64,000 bases of DNA, taken from Nitrososphaeraceae archaeon. Lineage in GTDB: Archaea; Thermoproteota; Nitrososphaeria; Nitrososphaerales; Nitrososphaeraceae. The position numbers and the translations under genes are program-made. The notes beneath the pieces were generated by a model. It searched no databases. It saw only the letters and a list, made by a program, of their open reading frames with translations, and was not told the DNA's origin. The DNA is taken from positions 35,724-99,723 of the forward strand of contig WHTU01000005.1 of NCBI GenBank assembly GCA_009377575.1. Reading direction: 5' to 3'. Numbering within the stretch: position 1 is the first letter of the stretch; each line of letters begins with the position of its first letter. Shown in pieces: positions 52,901 to 61,850 of this stretch.

Positions 52901-53613
52901 CACTGTTTCCATGGTGGTCTCGCATCACTTCATACTCAATCTGCTTCCAAGATCCTACGTATTTTTCAATTAGAACTTGTCGAACTACGCTGAGTGCAAG
53001 TCCTCGCTGAACTATTTCCTGTAATTCATAATCATTATAAGCAACTCCACCACCTCGTCCGCCCAATGTATAAGCCACCCTTATAATCACCGGATATCCT
53101 ATTCTCTTGGCAATGAGTTGAGACTCTTCGATAGAGTTCGCTGATGAGCTTTCAAGAACTGGAAGCCCACATTCAGCCATGTTATCTTTGAAAAGCTGTC
53201 TATCTTCTGTAGTTTGGATACCCTGAATTTGAGTGCCCAATACTTTAATTCCATATTTTTTAAGAACTCCATTATTCTCCAGCGCAACGCCACAGTTTAA
53301 CGCTGTTTGGCCTCCAAAGCTTAGCATTATAGAATCGGGGCGTTCGAGTTCTATTATATTCGTGACATATTCTAGATTAACAGGTAACAGATATACCCTG
53401 TCCGCGAATCTGCTATCGGTTTGAATAGTCGCGATATTTGGGTTAATTAGTAGCGTATATATGTTATCTTCCCTTAACGCTTTGAGGCATTGAGAACCAG
53501 AGTAATCGAAATGACGGTCTTCGATTTATCGAAGGACTTTCGCCTGCCTCTCCGATCTTTATTGCCCCGCTACCCAGAACTAGAACTTTCTTGATATTTT
53601 CATGTTTTCCCAA
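49980..53613 (-). CDS. carB: carbamoyl-phosphate synthase, large subunit, interrupted near the N-terminus
   Basis: CarB makes carbamoyl phosphate for pyrimidines and arginine. The main frame (ATG 53327 to 49980, 1115 codons) covers both ATP-grasp halves and the C-terminal MGS-like domain. The true N-terminus is in another frame: TTG at 53613, after GGAGGATAGG, reads GKHENIKKVLVLGSGAIKIGEAGE, then 28 bases (53511-53538) break the frame before FDYSGSQCLKALRED. Without them the protein is about 1200 residues. It also carries an unusual insert of roughly 110 residues between the halves, Ser/Asn/Asp-rich and partly encoded by a tandem repeat (52041-52107). The catalytic core looks intact, so a dead gene is unlikely. 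Confidence 0.9.
52041..52107 (-). repeat. in-frame microsatellite-like repeat in carB
   Basis: On the plus strand the unit CTATTATTACTATCG (52066-52080) repeats nearly twice, within a longer CTATTA-type tract. On the coding strand it specifies Asn/Ser/Asp runs (SNNSDSNNSDSNSDSS) in the linker between the two CarB halves. Slippage could change linker length without breaking the frame as long as units are multiples of three. Confidence 0.75.
53511..53538 (-). other. 28-nt palindromic interruption of carB, candidate mini-intron
   Basis: These 28 bases lie between the GEAGE and FDYSGS codons. On the coding strand they contain CTTCGA-TAAA-TCGAAG, a perfect 6-bp hairpin (7 bp if the loop is two bases), flanked by GTC/GAC. 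The flanks CGAAA and TTTCG can pair across the segment, leaving a bulge of about five bases (CGTCA) on the 3' side; this is a relaxed version of the bulge-helix-bulge recognised by EndA. A TAA inside the segment blocks reading in the downstream frame. Exact splice points are not determined: three adjacent positions give E, D or H before FDY. Confidence 0.6.
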
Positions 53614-53927
53614 TTCTCCTATCCTCCGTAAATCCCACAACATCCCAAAGATGATTATTCTGTTGCAGAGTGTATAAATCATTAAGGATTGAAAGTCTTA
53701 CATCCAAATTTTGATGCATTTCTTGTGAATTAAATCATGAAGTGTTCCATATTATTGTATTCTTTTATCTGGTTTTTACCATAAGTGAGTTGCAGTACTG
53801 AATCTATTCAACAACAACTCGTTGCTCAAGCAGCTCAAATTGGATCAAATTGGGTGGTTGTCGATTTCAGAATGCTCTTTCAGCTCCTAGGCCATGAGTA
53901 AAGCTATCGTGTCAGATAATGGCAGCC
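53614..53927 (-). other. carA-carB spacer
   Basis: About 310 bases separate carA from carB on the same strand. No frame with a credible start was found. A short direct repeat TCAAATTGG occurs twice near 53835-53855. It may be an mRNA spacer or carry the carB promoter. Confidence 0.35.
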
Positions 53928-55151
53928 TCACCGGCAATTCACACAGTGGGCAGTTGTCGTGTTGTACCAATTCTTGATAATGTCTCTAAATTTTTCGAAA
54001 ACAAACGTACAATCATAAGGACCTGGAGACGCCTCAGGGTGAAATTGCACACCGATGATTGGTTTAGACCTATGTTGAATACCTTCTACTGTGTCGTCAT
54101 CAGGATTATAGAACCAGGTTGTAAAATCTGTTTTCTGTAAGCTCATGGTATCTATTCCATAGCCGTGATTCTGACTCGTTATGTAGGTAGTATTGTCGTT
54201 CTTGTCAATGCAAGGTTTATTTTGACCTCGATGGCCGTATTTTAGTTTGTAGGTTTTTGCCCCGGCTGCGAGAGCAAGAATCTGGTTACCAAGACAGATA
54301 CCCAAAGTAGGAATTGATTCTTCAATCAATCTTTTGGCCGTATTGATAGTTGTGGTACATATCTCTGGATCGCCCGGTCCGTTGCTTATAACGACCCCTG
54401 CTGGACCAAACGCCGCGAGCGAATCATAATCAGTATCCCACGGAAGCCTAATTACTGAGAATCCCAATGACAAGATGTTACGGAGGATACTGAACTTTGT
54501 TCCGGTATCTAATAGAACTATCCTTCTATTGTGGAGGCTTTTACTATCATTGGCAACAGGACTATAAAACTTGGCTTCCTCGGTCGAAACCTCGGGCATA
54601 AAGTTTATCCCCTCATAACTTGAACCCGCAAGCTGTTCCTTAATCCTCGGCACGTCTAACCTCGTTACTTGAGGTGTTGACTTTATTTCCCTTCTGTCTG
54701 CAACAGACTTTCGAGCTCTCTGTGAACTACCTAACGATGTTACGCTTAATGCACCCATCATCACGCCATGCACTCGAAGTCGTTTGGTTAATTCACGCGT
54801 ATCAACTCCATATATCCCCGGTATCTTTTGATCATATAACCATTCGTCGAGGGTTTTGATAGAACTCCAATGGCTTGCGCTAGTTGAAAGATTTTGAACA
54901 ATTAATCCCCGGACCTGAATGGACATAGATTCGAAGAATCTAGGAAGTCCGAACTGATCTTTCAAATTGAAATCAGGTACACCATAGTTTCCTATCAGTG
55001 GATATGTAAGGCACAAAATTTGGCCTCTATATGAAGGATCTGTTAGGGTCTCGGTATATCCTACCATACCCGTGTTAAATACCACCTCCCCTTCCATGTA
55101 AGATGGGTACCCAAAACCTATACCTCTCATCGTTAATCCATCTTTCAACAC
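53928..55151 (-). CDS. carA: carbamoyl-phosphate synthase, small (glutaminase) subunit
   Basis: CarA hydrolyses glutamine and channels ammonia to CarB. The 407-residue protein has the N-terminal domain (FNTGMVGYTETLTDPSYRGQ, about 25-44) and a class I glutaminase at the C-terminus: nucleophile Cys in LGICLGNQILALA, and the His/Glu pair in GVQFHPEASPGP. The start is GTG at 55151. The family beta-strand (GFLVLKDG) begins a few codons upstream without a standard start, so the N-terminus is slightly short or uses a rare start. A Ser-rich insert of about 20 residues precedes the glutaminase half. Confidence 0.93.
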   Translation of the reverse strand: MLKDGLTMRGIGFGYPSYMEGEVVFNTGMVGYTETLTDPSYRGQILCLTYPLIGNYGVPDFNLKDQFGLPRFFESMSIQVRGLIVQNLSTSASHWSSIKTLDEWLYDQKIPGIYGVDTRELTKRLRVHGVMMGALSVTSLGSSQRARKSVADRREIKSTPQVTRLDVPRIKEQLAGSSYEGINFMPEVSTEEAKFYSPVANDSKSLHNRRIVLLDTGTKFSILRNILSLGFSVIRLPWDTDYDSLAAFGPAGVVISNGPGDPEICTTTINTAKRLIEESIPTLGICLGNQILALAAGAKTYKLKYGHRGQNKPCIDKNDNTTYITSQNHGYGIDTMSLQKTDFTTWFYNPDDDTVEGIQHRSKPIIGVQFHPEASPGPYDCTFVFEKFRDIIKNWYNTTTAHCVNCR

Positions 55152-55384
55152 AAGAAATCCAGCAAGCTTAGAGTCAGACCCAATCAGATTAATGAAATTT
55201 GAACCCTTGAGCCAGTTTGAATTGATGAGATTTAAACTTTCTTGCTAAAGATAAAATATTGCGGACGTTACATTATACTAAATAGCCAGATTCCTAATCG
55301 CGATTAATGCGGTATTCTTGAGACCGATCATTTATGCTCTCGAGTATCGAACAGGTTAAATGACGTATCCATTACGTTTATCGT

Positions 55385-56368
55385 ATGAAAGGCAACGCAT
55401 TTCAATTTCATTCTGTATTTACCATTATTACGATATTTACTATATTTCATATAGGCATCACAGCTGAATTGGAATTTTTGTTTGACGCTACTGCAGCAAA
55501 TGATGCTTTTAGCGTTCAAGATACAGATTTTATGAATCGTCAAAAAGATATTTTTGGTATATCAGAGATGTACCCTACTGTCAGTGGGGGAAGAGAATGG
55601 TTCGTAAATATGACCAATCCGGCTAACAGTTCACATTTTAGTGAGACAGGAGGTTTTGAGCTAATAAAACAGAGTGACGGTTCATGGAGAGTTAACTCAA
55701 CCCACGTTCGACTGGTCGTCGAGACTCCATCACATATGACAGGATGGAAGAACGTGGAAATCACTGGCTATGCGAAGCTGAGCCTACCGCCTATCGTTAA
55801 CTCGACCTCATCCTCTAATTCTAATTCTAATTCTAATTCTATTAGCTCACTGATGGACAGTAATGAATCGGAAGAGATTGATGATTTAGCCTTCATAGGT
55901 CGTAGTGGCAGACATAGTTCAGAAGTTCCATGTGAAGGGACCGCGTATGTCGGCGGACTACACAGCGAAGGTTCGGTAGGATGGAAGAAGGAGATATGGC
56001 ACACAGGTGGATATACTGATGAACGGGCTAGGAATCTTGTCACTGAACCAATATTGGATAGGTGGGTGGGATGGAAAGTGATAATCTATGACATGCACCT
56101 GAATAACGAAACTGCGGTAAAACTGGAATCATATCTGGATGACCATAATAATGACAGTTGGAAGAAGGTCACTGAAATAATTGATAGTGGAGGGTGGTAC
56201 TCAAGGAGCACAGATGAGGAGTTTTTTACAGCGGATTGTGGAAAGGGGAGAGATCATATTATCGCTGAAGCGGGTCCTTTTGTAATATTTAGAACTGATA
56301 ACCTTATACTTGATTTTAAAAACCTAAGCGTAAGAGAGATTGATCCTTCTACTGAGCTAAATGAATAG
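55385..56368 (+). CDS. secreted protein with lectin-like (concanavalin-type) fold, predicted
   Basis: The 327-residue protein starts with a signal peptide (hydrophobic 10-26, possible cleavage after GITA). Most of the rest is beta-rich with aromatic and Gly patches (WKNVEITGYAKLSL, VPCEGTAYVGGLHSEG, VGWKVIIYDMH, DNLILDFKNLSVREI), like jelly-roll carbohydrate-binding or polysaccharide-lyase-type domains. A low-complexity Ser/Asn linker at about 140-155 is encoded by four TAATTC units (55816-55839). Several NxS/T sites suit archaeal N-glycosylation. Binding or cleavage of a surface polysaccharide is inference. It is divergent from carA. Confidence 0.6.
   Translation: MKGNAFQFHSVFTIITIFTIFHIGITAELEFLFDATAANDAFSVQDTDFMNRQKDIFGISEMYPTVSGGREWFVNMTNPANSSHFSETGGFELIKQSDGSWRVNSTHVRLVVETPSHMTGWKNVEITGYAKLSLPPIVNSTSSSNSNSNSNSISSLMDSNESEEIDDLAFIGRSGRHSSEVPCEGTAYVGGLHSEGSVGWKKEIWHTGGYTDERARNLVTEPILDRWVGWKVIIYDMHLNNETAVKLESYLDDHNNDSWKKVTEIIDSGGWYSRSTDEEFFTADCGKGRDHIIAEAGPFVIFRTDNLILDFKNLSVREIDPSTELNE
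55816..55839 (+). repeat. tandem hexamer TAATTC x4
   Basis: Four exact TAATTC units encode alternating Asn and Ser in the linker of the secreted protein. The hexamer keeps the frame on expansion or loss, so it may vary between strains. Confidence 0.8.
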
Positions 56369-56494
56369 CACAATTTCATTCTCGCATACTCTGTAAGTGC
56401 CGATAGAGTATTAATCCTAGACTGAACGCACACAATCTGAGAAATGTGGTTGTTTTGATGATAGTTGTAGGATATATTAAATAATGCTGTTAAG

Positions 56495-56707
56495 CTAACT
56501 ACCGTCGTCTTTCTTGAGTTTTTTGGCCGCTTCCAATATTATTTTTGCCACATCACGCTCAATTCCAAGTGATGAAGCAAGATGATCAACATCAGATGAG
56601 ATAATAGAGTCAAAGGTAAATCCCGACCTTGTCAACAGCTCTTTGAGCCCCTCAGGAATCTCTAGTTCCTGAATTGTATATTTCATAACAAAAGTAATTT
56701 TAGACAT
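56495..56707 (-). CDS. small helix-hairpin-helix protein, 70 aa
   Basis: The last 45 residues (LLTRSGFTFDSIISSDVDHL, then ASSLGIERDVAKIILEAAKKL) match the helix-hairpin-helix pattern of the N-terminal domain of RadA/Rad51, with the hairpin LGIERDVAK. A TATA box (about 56729-56739) is 27 bases upstream of ATG 56707, supporting that start over the later M8. DNA binding is likely by family; the partner is unknown. Confidence 0.68.
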   Translation of the reverse strand: MSKITFVMKYTIQELEIPEGLKELLTRSGFTFDSIISSDVDHLASSLGIERDVAKIILEAAKKLKKDDGS

Positions 56708-56785
56708 ACTAATATACTCTTCTAGTAAATTTATATATAGATGACATCGGCATCACAGAAATAACTTCCGACATATGATTAGTTT

Positions 56786-57049
56786 GTGATATTGGCGCAG
56801 CGGGCATCTGTATTCGATAACATTGACGATTGGGGTCTAATAATAGATTCTCGATGTGAGGCAGCTACCTCAGATCAAACGTTGTGTGGTCTGGTAGTGG
56901 CGGAATTCAAGGATGCAATAGTAGTTTTAAATTTTGGTCGGTATCGGATAAATAAATTTCTGGTTCCGAAATCAAAAGTGGATGGATTTGATGGAACTCT
57001 AGTACATCTCAAAATCTCACAAACGAATCTATTCTTGTTTTGCTACTAA
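56786..57049 (+). CDS. small beta-rich hypothetical protein, 87 aa
   Basis: The product is mostly beta: LCGLVVAEFKDAIVVLNFG, YRINKFLVPKSKVDGFDG and TLVHLKIS. This recalls PRC-barrel-like or DUF2171-like domains in which a surface-exposed loop IPKSxVxGxDG is usual; the match is by pattern. It starts with GTG at 56786 or TTG at 56792 and is divergent from the helix-hairpin-helix gene. Confidence 0.55.
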   Translation: MILAQRASVFDNIDDWGLIIDSRCEAATSDQTLCGLVVAEFKDAIVVLNFGRYRINKFLVPKSKVDGFDGTLVHLKISQTNLFLFCY

Positions 57050-57678
57050 GATACACCCGTCTACGTCCTTGACTTGGACAAAAAAAGTAACGAGTGTATT
57101 TGTGTTAGCATTAAATGGCGTGTCCAAGTTTTCCAAGGATAACAGATTACATTCCTACACACAGGGTACTTTTTACGTTTAGAAGATAATTAGTCAAGAC
57201 GAAATGCCTCCAACTTGTAAGCTCACCAACTTTCTCTGCTGAGACATTCAGATAATCCCGATCTGAATACAAGTTGGTCGGCATACCTGTTAGAGTGTCA
57301 TTAATACTTCTCGTCGTAGTCCACTATTCCGTGCGCCAATGTAAGCAAATATCAGTACGGCCATGCATCTTAATTAACGCACTTTAATTACAATATTTAC
57401 AAATGAACTATAGATGAGGTCACTCAAGTTGTCTTTTTCAACCTATTTGGCATGACAAACTAAGTTATCATATAAGGGAACGTATATTGGGCAACAGCGC
57501 AGTGTATGACTAAGCAATTGCTTCATGAGCTATTCAATGATATCATCTTATCGTATGGTACTCCCAAACCAACCAGAAACTAGTTCAGAATCTAAGAAAA
57601 GATATTAATCTACGGCTTTTCCAGTGAGGTTTTCCCTTTAGGTGAAACTCTTGTGAACTTTGGCCAACAATCATTCTA
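57050..57678 (+). other. non-coding stretch with a long hairpin
   Basis: About 630 bases without a credible gene between a small protein and the end of a convergent membrane protein gene. The only clear structure is the hairpin at 57210-57277, listed separately. Confidence 0.4.
57210..57277. repeat. 68-nt stem-loop, candidate structured RNA
   Basis: CCAACTTGTA (57210-57219) is the exact reverse complement of TACAAGTTGG (57268-57277). Inside, ATTCAGA (57246-57252) pairs with TCTGAAT (57262-57268), which abuts the outer arm. The two nested stems would form a long hairpin with one internal loop of 26 bases on the 5' side. No coding potential is seen around it. It could be a small RNA or a DNA-level site. 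Confidence 0.5.
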
Positions 57679-60387
57679 TTAACCATGGTGTAGACGTGAA
57701 ATTCCTAACATTATGCCAAATGCGCCAATGTAAAATCCCAGACCCACCAACAGTGTATTGTTAAGCCCCACCACCATTGACGAAATGATTGCAAGGACAG
57801 ATCCTATAACTGAAGCGATAATGTTAACGCCCCAAATTAAAGTTACATTGTGGTCGTCGGTTTCATTGATCTCTTCCAATGAAACATTATTGGAATCAGC
57901 AAATTTTTTATTAGATCCAATTTGACTCTGTATCACATCAGCATATTTTCTGTTATGCCCGGTCGCCAACCGAATAATGGATGGAAATTGGAATCCCATT
58001 AAAAAACCAATTGGGGCAAGAAAGATGACAGTAAGTATGATTCGTTCATAGATGGGCAGAACTATACCCTGATAGATCACATCATCTATGAGGAAATAGT
58101 ACGCCATAGTTAATACGATGATAAGTGGTATGGAAACCAGAATGGCTCTAGCGGGCCTAGCAGGAAATAATTTTCCGCTGGCATAAGAGCCTATTCCTGT
58201 GGCAATCAAGATTGAGAAGAGGATGGCGGTTAATGCCAAAACCGGTGTACCAAGGATTAATAAGAATTTCTGGATCAAAGTGATTTCAAAGAACATGAAA
58301 CCTAAGCCGATACAAGTGGCGAAAAGTAAATAATACTTATTTGATGACATGACTGTTACCATATCAATCTTATTTAATTTAGAATAGTAAAGTAAAATAG
58401 TAAACAACACTCCCGAAAGGATAAGTACGGTGGTGAGTATCATTATTAGTTGGAGAGGGATTCTTTCTCTTGCAAAGAAGAATGGTGAATCGTCCGTGGG
58501 AGGAGGAAGGGAAGAAATGCTTGAATTCGCTCCTCCCCCAAGTGACCCAATTGATCCCAAAGATTTCGACAGAATTTCTTCAAATTCTGATTGCATATGG
58601 TCACCAGGCAGCAAGATCGTTTTGGCATTTCTTTCCGATACTCTTTGTTTGACTATTTCCAATTCCTCTGTTGTGAAAGCACTATTTTTGATCATTACCA
58701 ACACTGGATAAATTGATCCTTCGCTAGAAGGGAGAAAGTAAAGACCAGGTTTGTTTTCCACTACAATAACCCTACTTAGAATCTCTTGGTTTTCCCTTGA
58801 TACACTATCTACTGACCCATTTCTTGGGCCACGGGGTGATTCTTCATAGTCTTCGAGCAGAGATTGATAGATCAAGGGTATCAACCGGGGCAATTCTATA
58901 TTCCACCGTATCATCACTAAGATACCATGATCCTTGTTCAGATGCTCTAGATATTGTTTGAATGCTTCTACAGTGTATAAGTAGTTCTCAGACAATGCAT
59001 ATCCACCTGCAAGCTGAGCCGCCCATGAATCTACTAACTTAATCATGATAAGGTCGAATCTTGAGTCAGTACCACTAAGGTATCTTCTCCCTTCATCTAT
59101 TACTAATTTTACCTGATCTCGGTCATACAAGTTACCAGCAGAACTCCCAAACCTTTTTGCTGCTTCTATGATTAACGGGTTTATTTCAACGGCAGTAACA
59201 TTCCTTGATCCTCCTGCTAAAGATGCGAGGACATCTTCGCCTCCGCCACTTCCGATAACCAAAGTTGAGTTAGTCTCCGCAATCTCATAAGGCAAGAAAT
59301 CCATATAGTCCTTGATCCATTCCAGATCCTGCATGGTCCCATTCCAACGTATAACTGGTGTGTCGGCATCAGCATCTATTGCAATGGCAGCCAGAGCCCT
59401 GGACCGTCCAGAGGAATCAAAGCTCTGAGGTTGAGTAGTATTGTGTACTTGGCGAGTCACATCAATGCGTGAAAATGAATTCCACTCTGTAAAAAGATGT
59501 TCAAAACCCGATGGATTTGAAAGTTGGTAATGTAAACCTTTCTTCTCTCCGGGCTTAATTGAAACTAAATCCGTAAATGAGGAACTCAGCGCCAAGATCA
59601 GGGAGAAAATAATTACAAGGACAAGCGAAGTCGTTAGTAACCTAATTAATTGCGTCCTGTTCCTACCGATCGTACTAGTGTTATTCTGAGCTAGATCTTG
59701 TTCGGTATTGGAAGACTCTCTATTCCCATGAGCGGAAGCTGCCAGCCTGTCGAGGTATCTCATTACCTTCGAAGTTCGTGAAATGAATACAGTAGAGTAA
59801 GCCTTATTTCTGCTCATCACAAATATTCCTACCATGCAAGTCACAGATACCAGCAAGGAAACAAAAACTAGGGTATACTCGGCTCCGAAACTTCTGAGCA
59901 GTGGGTCCAACAACAACGTGGCCGCCGCCGATCCTACTAAATCAAGAAAATAGAGTCTACTGATATCTCTTGGTCTCGAATAAAAAATTAGAGCGATTGC
60001 AATACCTGCAAACAGGAAAGGTAATGATGAGATGAGGTAGAATAGGTAAAGAAAATTTACACTAGGTGGAATTAGGTAACTTGTCACAACAAGGAAAACT
60101 CCAATTGATATTGCGAACCCCAGAGAAGATTTAAGCAAATAAATAGGGATATCCTCTCTTCTCAATCGATTCTTTGTGGTATGAACAACAAGAGACCCCA
60201 CACCAAGCCCAAAAAAAGCTATGGATATAGCCATAAATGCATAGTCATACCAGAGAATTATGGAGAAGATTCGAGTGAGGGTGAGCTCTAAAAGCAATAC
60301 ACTCAAAGATACTACAGCAAGAAGAAAAGCATAAAAGAGTACAAGTGACGAGCCAATAATCAATCCATGTTGAAATACAAACCCCAT
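57679..60387 (-). CDS. large membrane protein with spermidine-synthase-like methyltransferase-fold domain
   Basis: The 902-residue protein has about seven N-terminal transmembrane segments (1-200), another near 245-270, a soluble Rossmann-like domain at about 375-560, and some eight further transmembrane helices (640-900). The soluble domain has LVIGSGGGEDVLASLAGG followed by VTAVEINPLII and DEGRRYLSG, the pattern of the spermine/spermidine synthase fold. The catalytic region reads IMIKLVDSW, unlike the usual DSSDP, so aminopropyl transfer is doubtful. Bacterial proteins of similar layout (membrane-embedded spermidine-synthase-like) are known but poorly understood. Monocistronic. Confidence 0.7.
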   Translation of the reverse strand: MGFVFQHGLIIGSSLVLFYAFLLAVVSLSVLLLELTLTRIFSIILWYDYAFMAISIAFFGLGVGSLVVHTTKNRLRREDIPIYLLKSSLGFAISIGVFLVVTSYLIPPSVNFLYLFYLISSLPFLFAGIAIALIFYSRPRDISRLYFLDLVGSAAATLLLDPLLRSFGAEYTLVFVSLLVSVTCMVGIFVMSRNKAYSTVFISRTSKVMRYLDRLAASAHGNRESSNTEQDLAQNNTSTIGRNRTQLIRLLTTSLVLVIIFSLILALSSSFTDLVSIKPGEKKGLHYQLSNPSGFEHLFTEWNSFSRIDVTRQVHNTTQPQSFDSSGRSRALAAIAIDADADTPVIRWNGTMQDLEWIKDYMDFLPYEIAETNSTLVIGSGGGEDVLASLAGGSRNVTAVEINPLIIEAAKRFGSSAGNLYDRDQVKLVIDEGRRYLSGTDSRFDLIMIKLVDSWAAQLAGGYALSENYLYTVEAFKQYLEHLNKDHGILVMIRWNIELPRLIPLIYQSLLEDYEESPRGPRNGSVDSVSRENQEILSRVIVVENKPGLYFLPSSEGSIYPVLVMIKNSAFTTEELEIVKQRVSERNAKTILLPGDHMQSEFEEILSKSLGSIGSLGGGANSSISSLPPPTDDSPFFFARERIPLQLIMILTTVLILSGVLFTILLYYSKLNKIDMVTVMSSNKYYLLFATCIGLGFMFFEITLIQKFLLILGTPVLALTAILFSILIATGIGSYASGKLFPARPARAILVSIPLIIVLTMAYYFLIDDVIYQGIVLPIYERIILTVIFLAPIGFLMGFQFPSIIRLATGHNRKYADVIQSQIGSNKKFADSNNVSLEEINETDDHNVTLIWGVNIIASVIGSVLAIISSMVVGLNNTLLVGLGFYIGAFGIMLGISRLHHG

Positions 60388-61258
60388 GTAAATTTATTAC
60401 GGAGTAAATTCACGTTTTGAAGTCACAGACTAGGAGACTGACAGATGACTGCTAGTACTGAGAAGACCCTAGCCAGAACATGGTATTGTTCTTTTTTATT
60501 CTGAATTCTTTAAAGAGCTATGGGATAAAGTATACAATGAAACTGGCGCCAATTATTGCAGTAACAATCAGAGCAGTTATTATTATCCCTTTTTTGGTCG
60601 CCCTTCGTCTTCCTAACGGTTGATCGACCACTTTATCGTCGATATCTCGGTGATTGTTATTCTGATTCAACCAGTCCCATCAACCTCTGTGAAACTTAAT
60701 CACTATCATTATCTGGCAATTATAAATGTGACTAATATTCATGATAATTTGCAGTATCATTTGTACTAAGAGAAACCTCGAATACAAGATCAAATGTAGT
60801 GGTTCATTCAATAATTCCTCGAATTCAGCTATCGAAGAATTGTTGTATTGTCATAATGGAACGCCGAGAGGATTGTTTGTACAGTATTTAATGTATTGAC
60901 CTGAGAAGATAAGAATGAGACATCGGAACAACAATCAAGGTCATCAAATTCAAGTTGGAAAAGGAATTGTCCAAAGAGGTCTACACTCCCATTGGTATCA
61001 TCCTTTATACTATTAGGGAAGGATAACGGTTCGATCTTTGAAGGACAAGAGTTTATCATCAATGATCTGTTTGGAATATTACCTTTTGGGGAAAATCACG
61101 ACGGGATGATGGCACAATTTTTGGCTACTTCCACAATTAGTTCATCTAACTCTGAATTCATTGATTTCAACTGATAAGACTATCAGCTTAATTTTTTCAA
61201 TTAAGTAGCCGCACTAAATTGCCGTATTGAATTTTTAATTCATTCACACTGACACATT
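60388..61258 (+). other. sparse stretch with one tiny membrane protein
   Basis: About 870 bases. Apart from the 50-codon membrane protein at 60518-60670, overlapping frames on both strands at 60829-61174 (77 and 60 codons) show no domain or start signal, and I do not support either. Two CTGATAAG/TTTTTTCAATTAAG-type AT-rich patches precede the coiled-coil gene. Confidence 0.35.
60518..60670 (-). CDS. single-pass membrane mini-protein, 50 aa
   Basis: From a TTG at 60670 the frame encodes a polar, charged N-terminus (NQNNNHRDIDDKVVDQ), an Arg/Lys patch (GRRRATKKG) and one hydrophobic helix (IIITALIVTAIIGASFIVYF) ending in IP. The positive patch before the helix predicts an inside N-terminus. 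It lies about 130 bases downstream of nothing on its strand and before the large membrane protein gene start. Composition is the only support. Confidence 0.45.
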   Translation of the reverse strand: MNQNNNHRDIDDKVVDQPLGRRRATKKGIIITALIVTAIIGASFIVYFIP

Positions 61259-61261
61259 GTG

Positions 61262-61450
61262 ATGAGCGTGTCCTTCGTTACGGATTTAAGAGAAAGAATT
61301 GTTATCCTTCAGGAGGCTTTAGATTCTGAAAAAAACCTACGGAAAAGGCTATATGATGAGAACCAGGTCCTAATTGAGGAAAACCGCGAAATGGCTGATC
61401 AATTAGAAGCGTTGAGAGCTCATTTAGAAGATATAGAGAAGTTAAGATAG
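61262..61450 (+). CDS. coiled-coil protein, 62 aa
   Basis: Almost the whole product is a heptad-repeat helix (LRERIVILQEALDSEKNLRK, then LIEENREMADQLEALRAHLE). It has no Cys or membrane segment. GTG 61259 or ATG 61262 can start it. Small single coiled coils of this size may act as adaptors or nucleoid proteins; nothing more specific can be said. Confidence 0.6.
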   Translation: MSVSFVTDLRERIVILQEALDSEKNLRKRLYDENQVLIEENREMADQLEALRAHLEDIEKLR

Positions 61451-61850
61451 GCAGTATTTCTTGACGAGGATTACCCTCTCAGAACCACATTTTCTCGAAA
61501 AGACGACATGTGCTGAATCCCAAGTGCCACCTGTTATTCCCTATGATTCTAAGCAAGTTGCCAATAGTAAATGACCAGTAGTTTCACTTATTGTTAATTG
61601 CACGTTTTGATATTTCGCCAGTTCGGTGAGTCCAAAATGGCAACTATTTGGATGCTCCCTTAAGAGGGAAAGTGCCACTCGGGAAATCGGGTTTCGATCA
61701 AGTTAAAGACCATTGGGTTTCTTTTGGGACAACAGCATGTCCTAGAACATTTCCTGGCGGAACGGCTTGGAAGATCATGAATAGCAGTAGTTACAGTTAA
61801 TTTAATTAAGGTGCAGTTCCAAGTGCGCTGAAAAGATCTTTCTGACTTCT

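Noticed and set aside
49980..53327. Treating carB as a normal gene starting at ATG 53327
   Set aside because: That start leaves out the first ~86 codons (KVLVLGSG to ERPDSI), which are encoded upstream with a ribosome binding site and TTG start at 53613; the gene clearly extends there.
53464..53682. Separate small minus-strand gene upstream of carB
   Set aside because: Its middle is the CarB N-terminus (KKVLVLGSGAIKIGEAGE) and its last part is out-of-frame reading of the next CarB codons, so it is the 5' exon or fragment of carB, not an independent gene.
60829..61174. Overlapping ORFs on both strands in the gap before the coiled-coil gene
   Set aside because: Neither has a domain, clear start signal or distinctive composition; kept only as part of the gap description.
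61600..61800. RNase P or SRP RNA gene in the gap before tfb
   Set aside because: Looked for the conserved GGAGGAAAGTCC-type and GGAAGG/AGCA-type cores on both strands and found none that fit.
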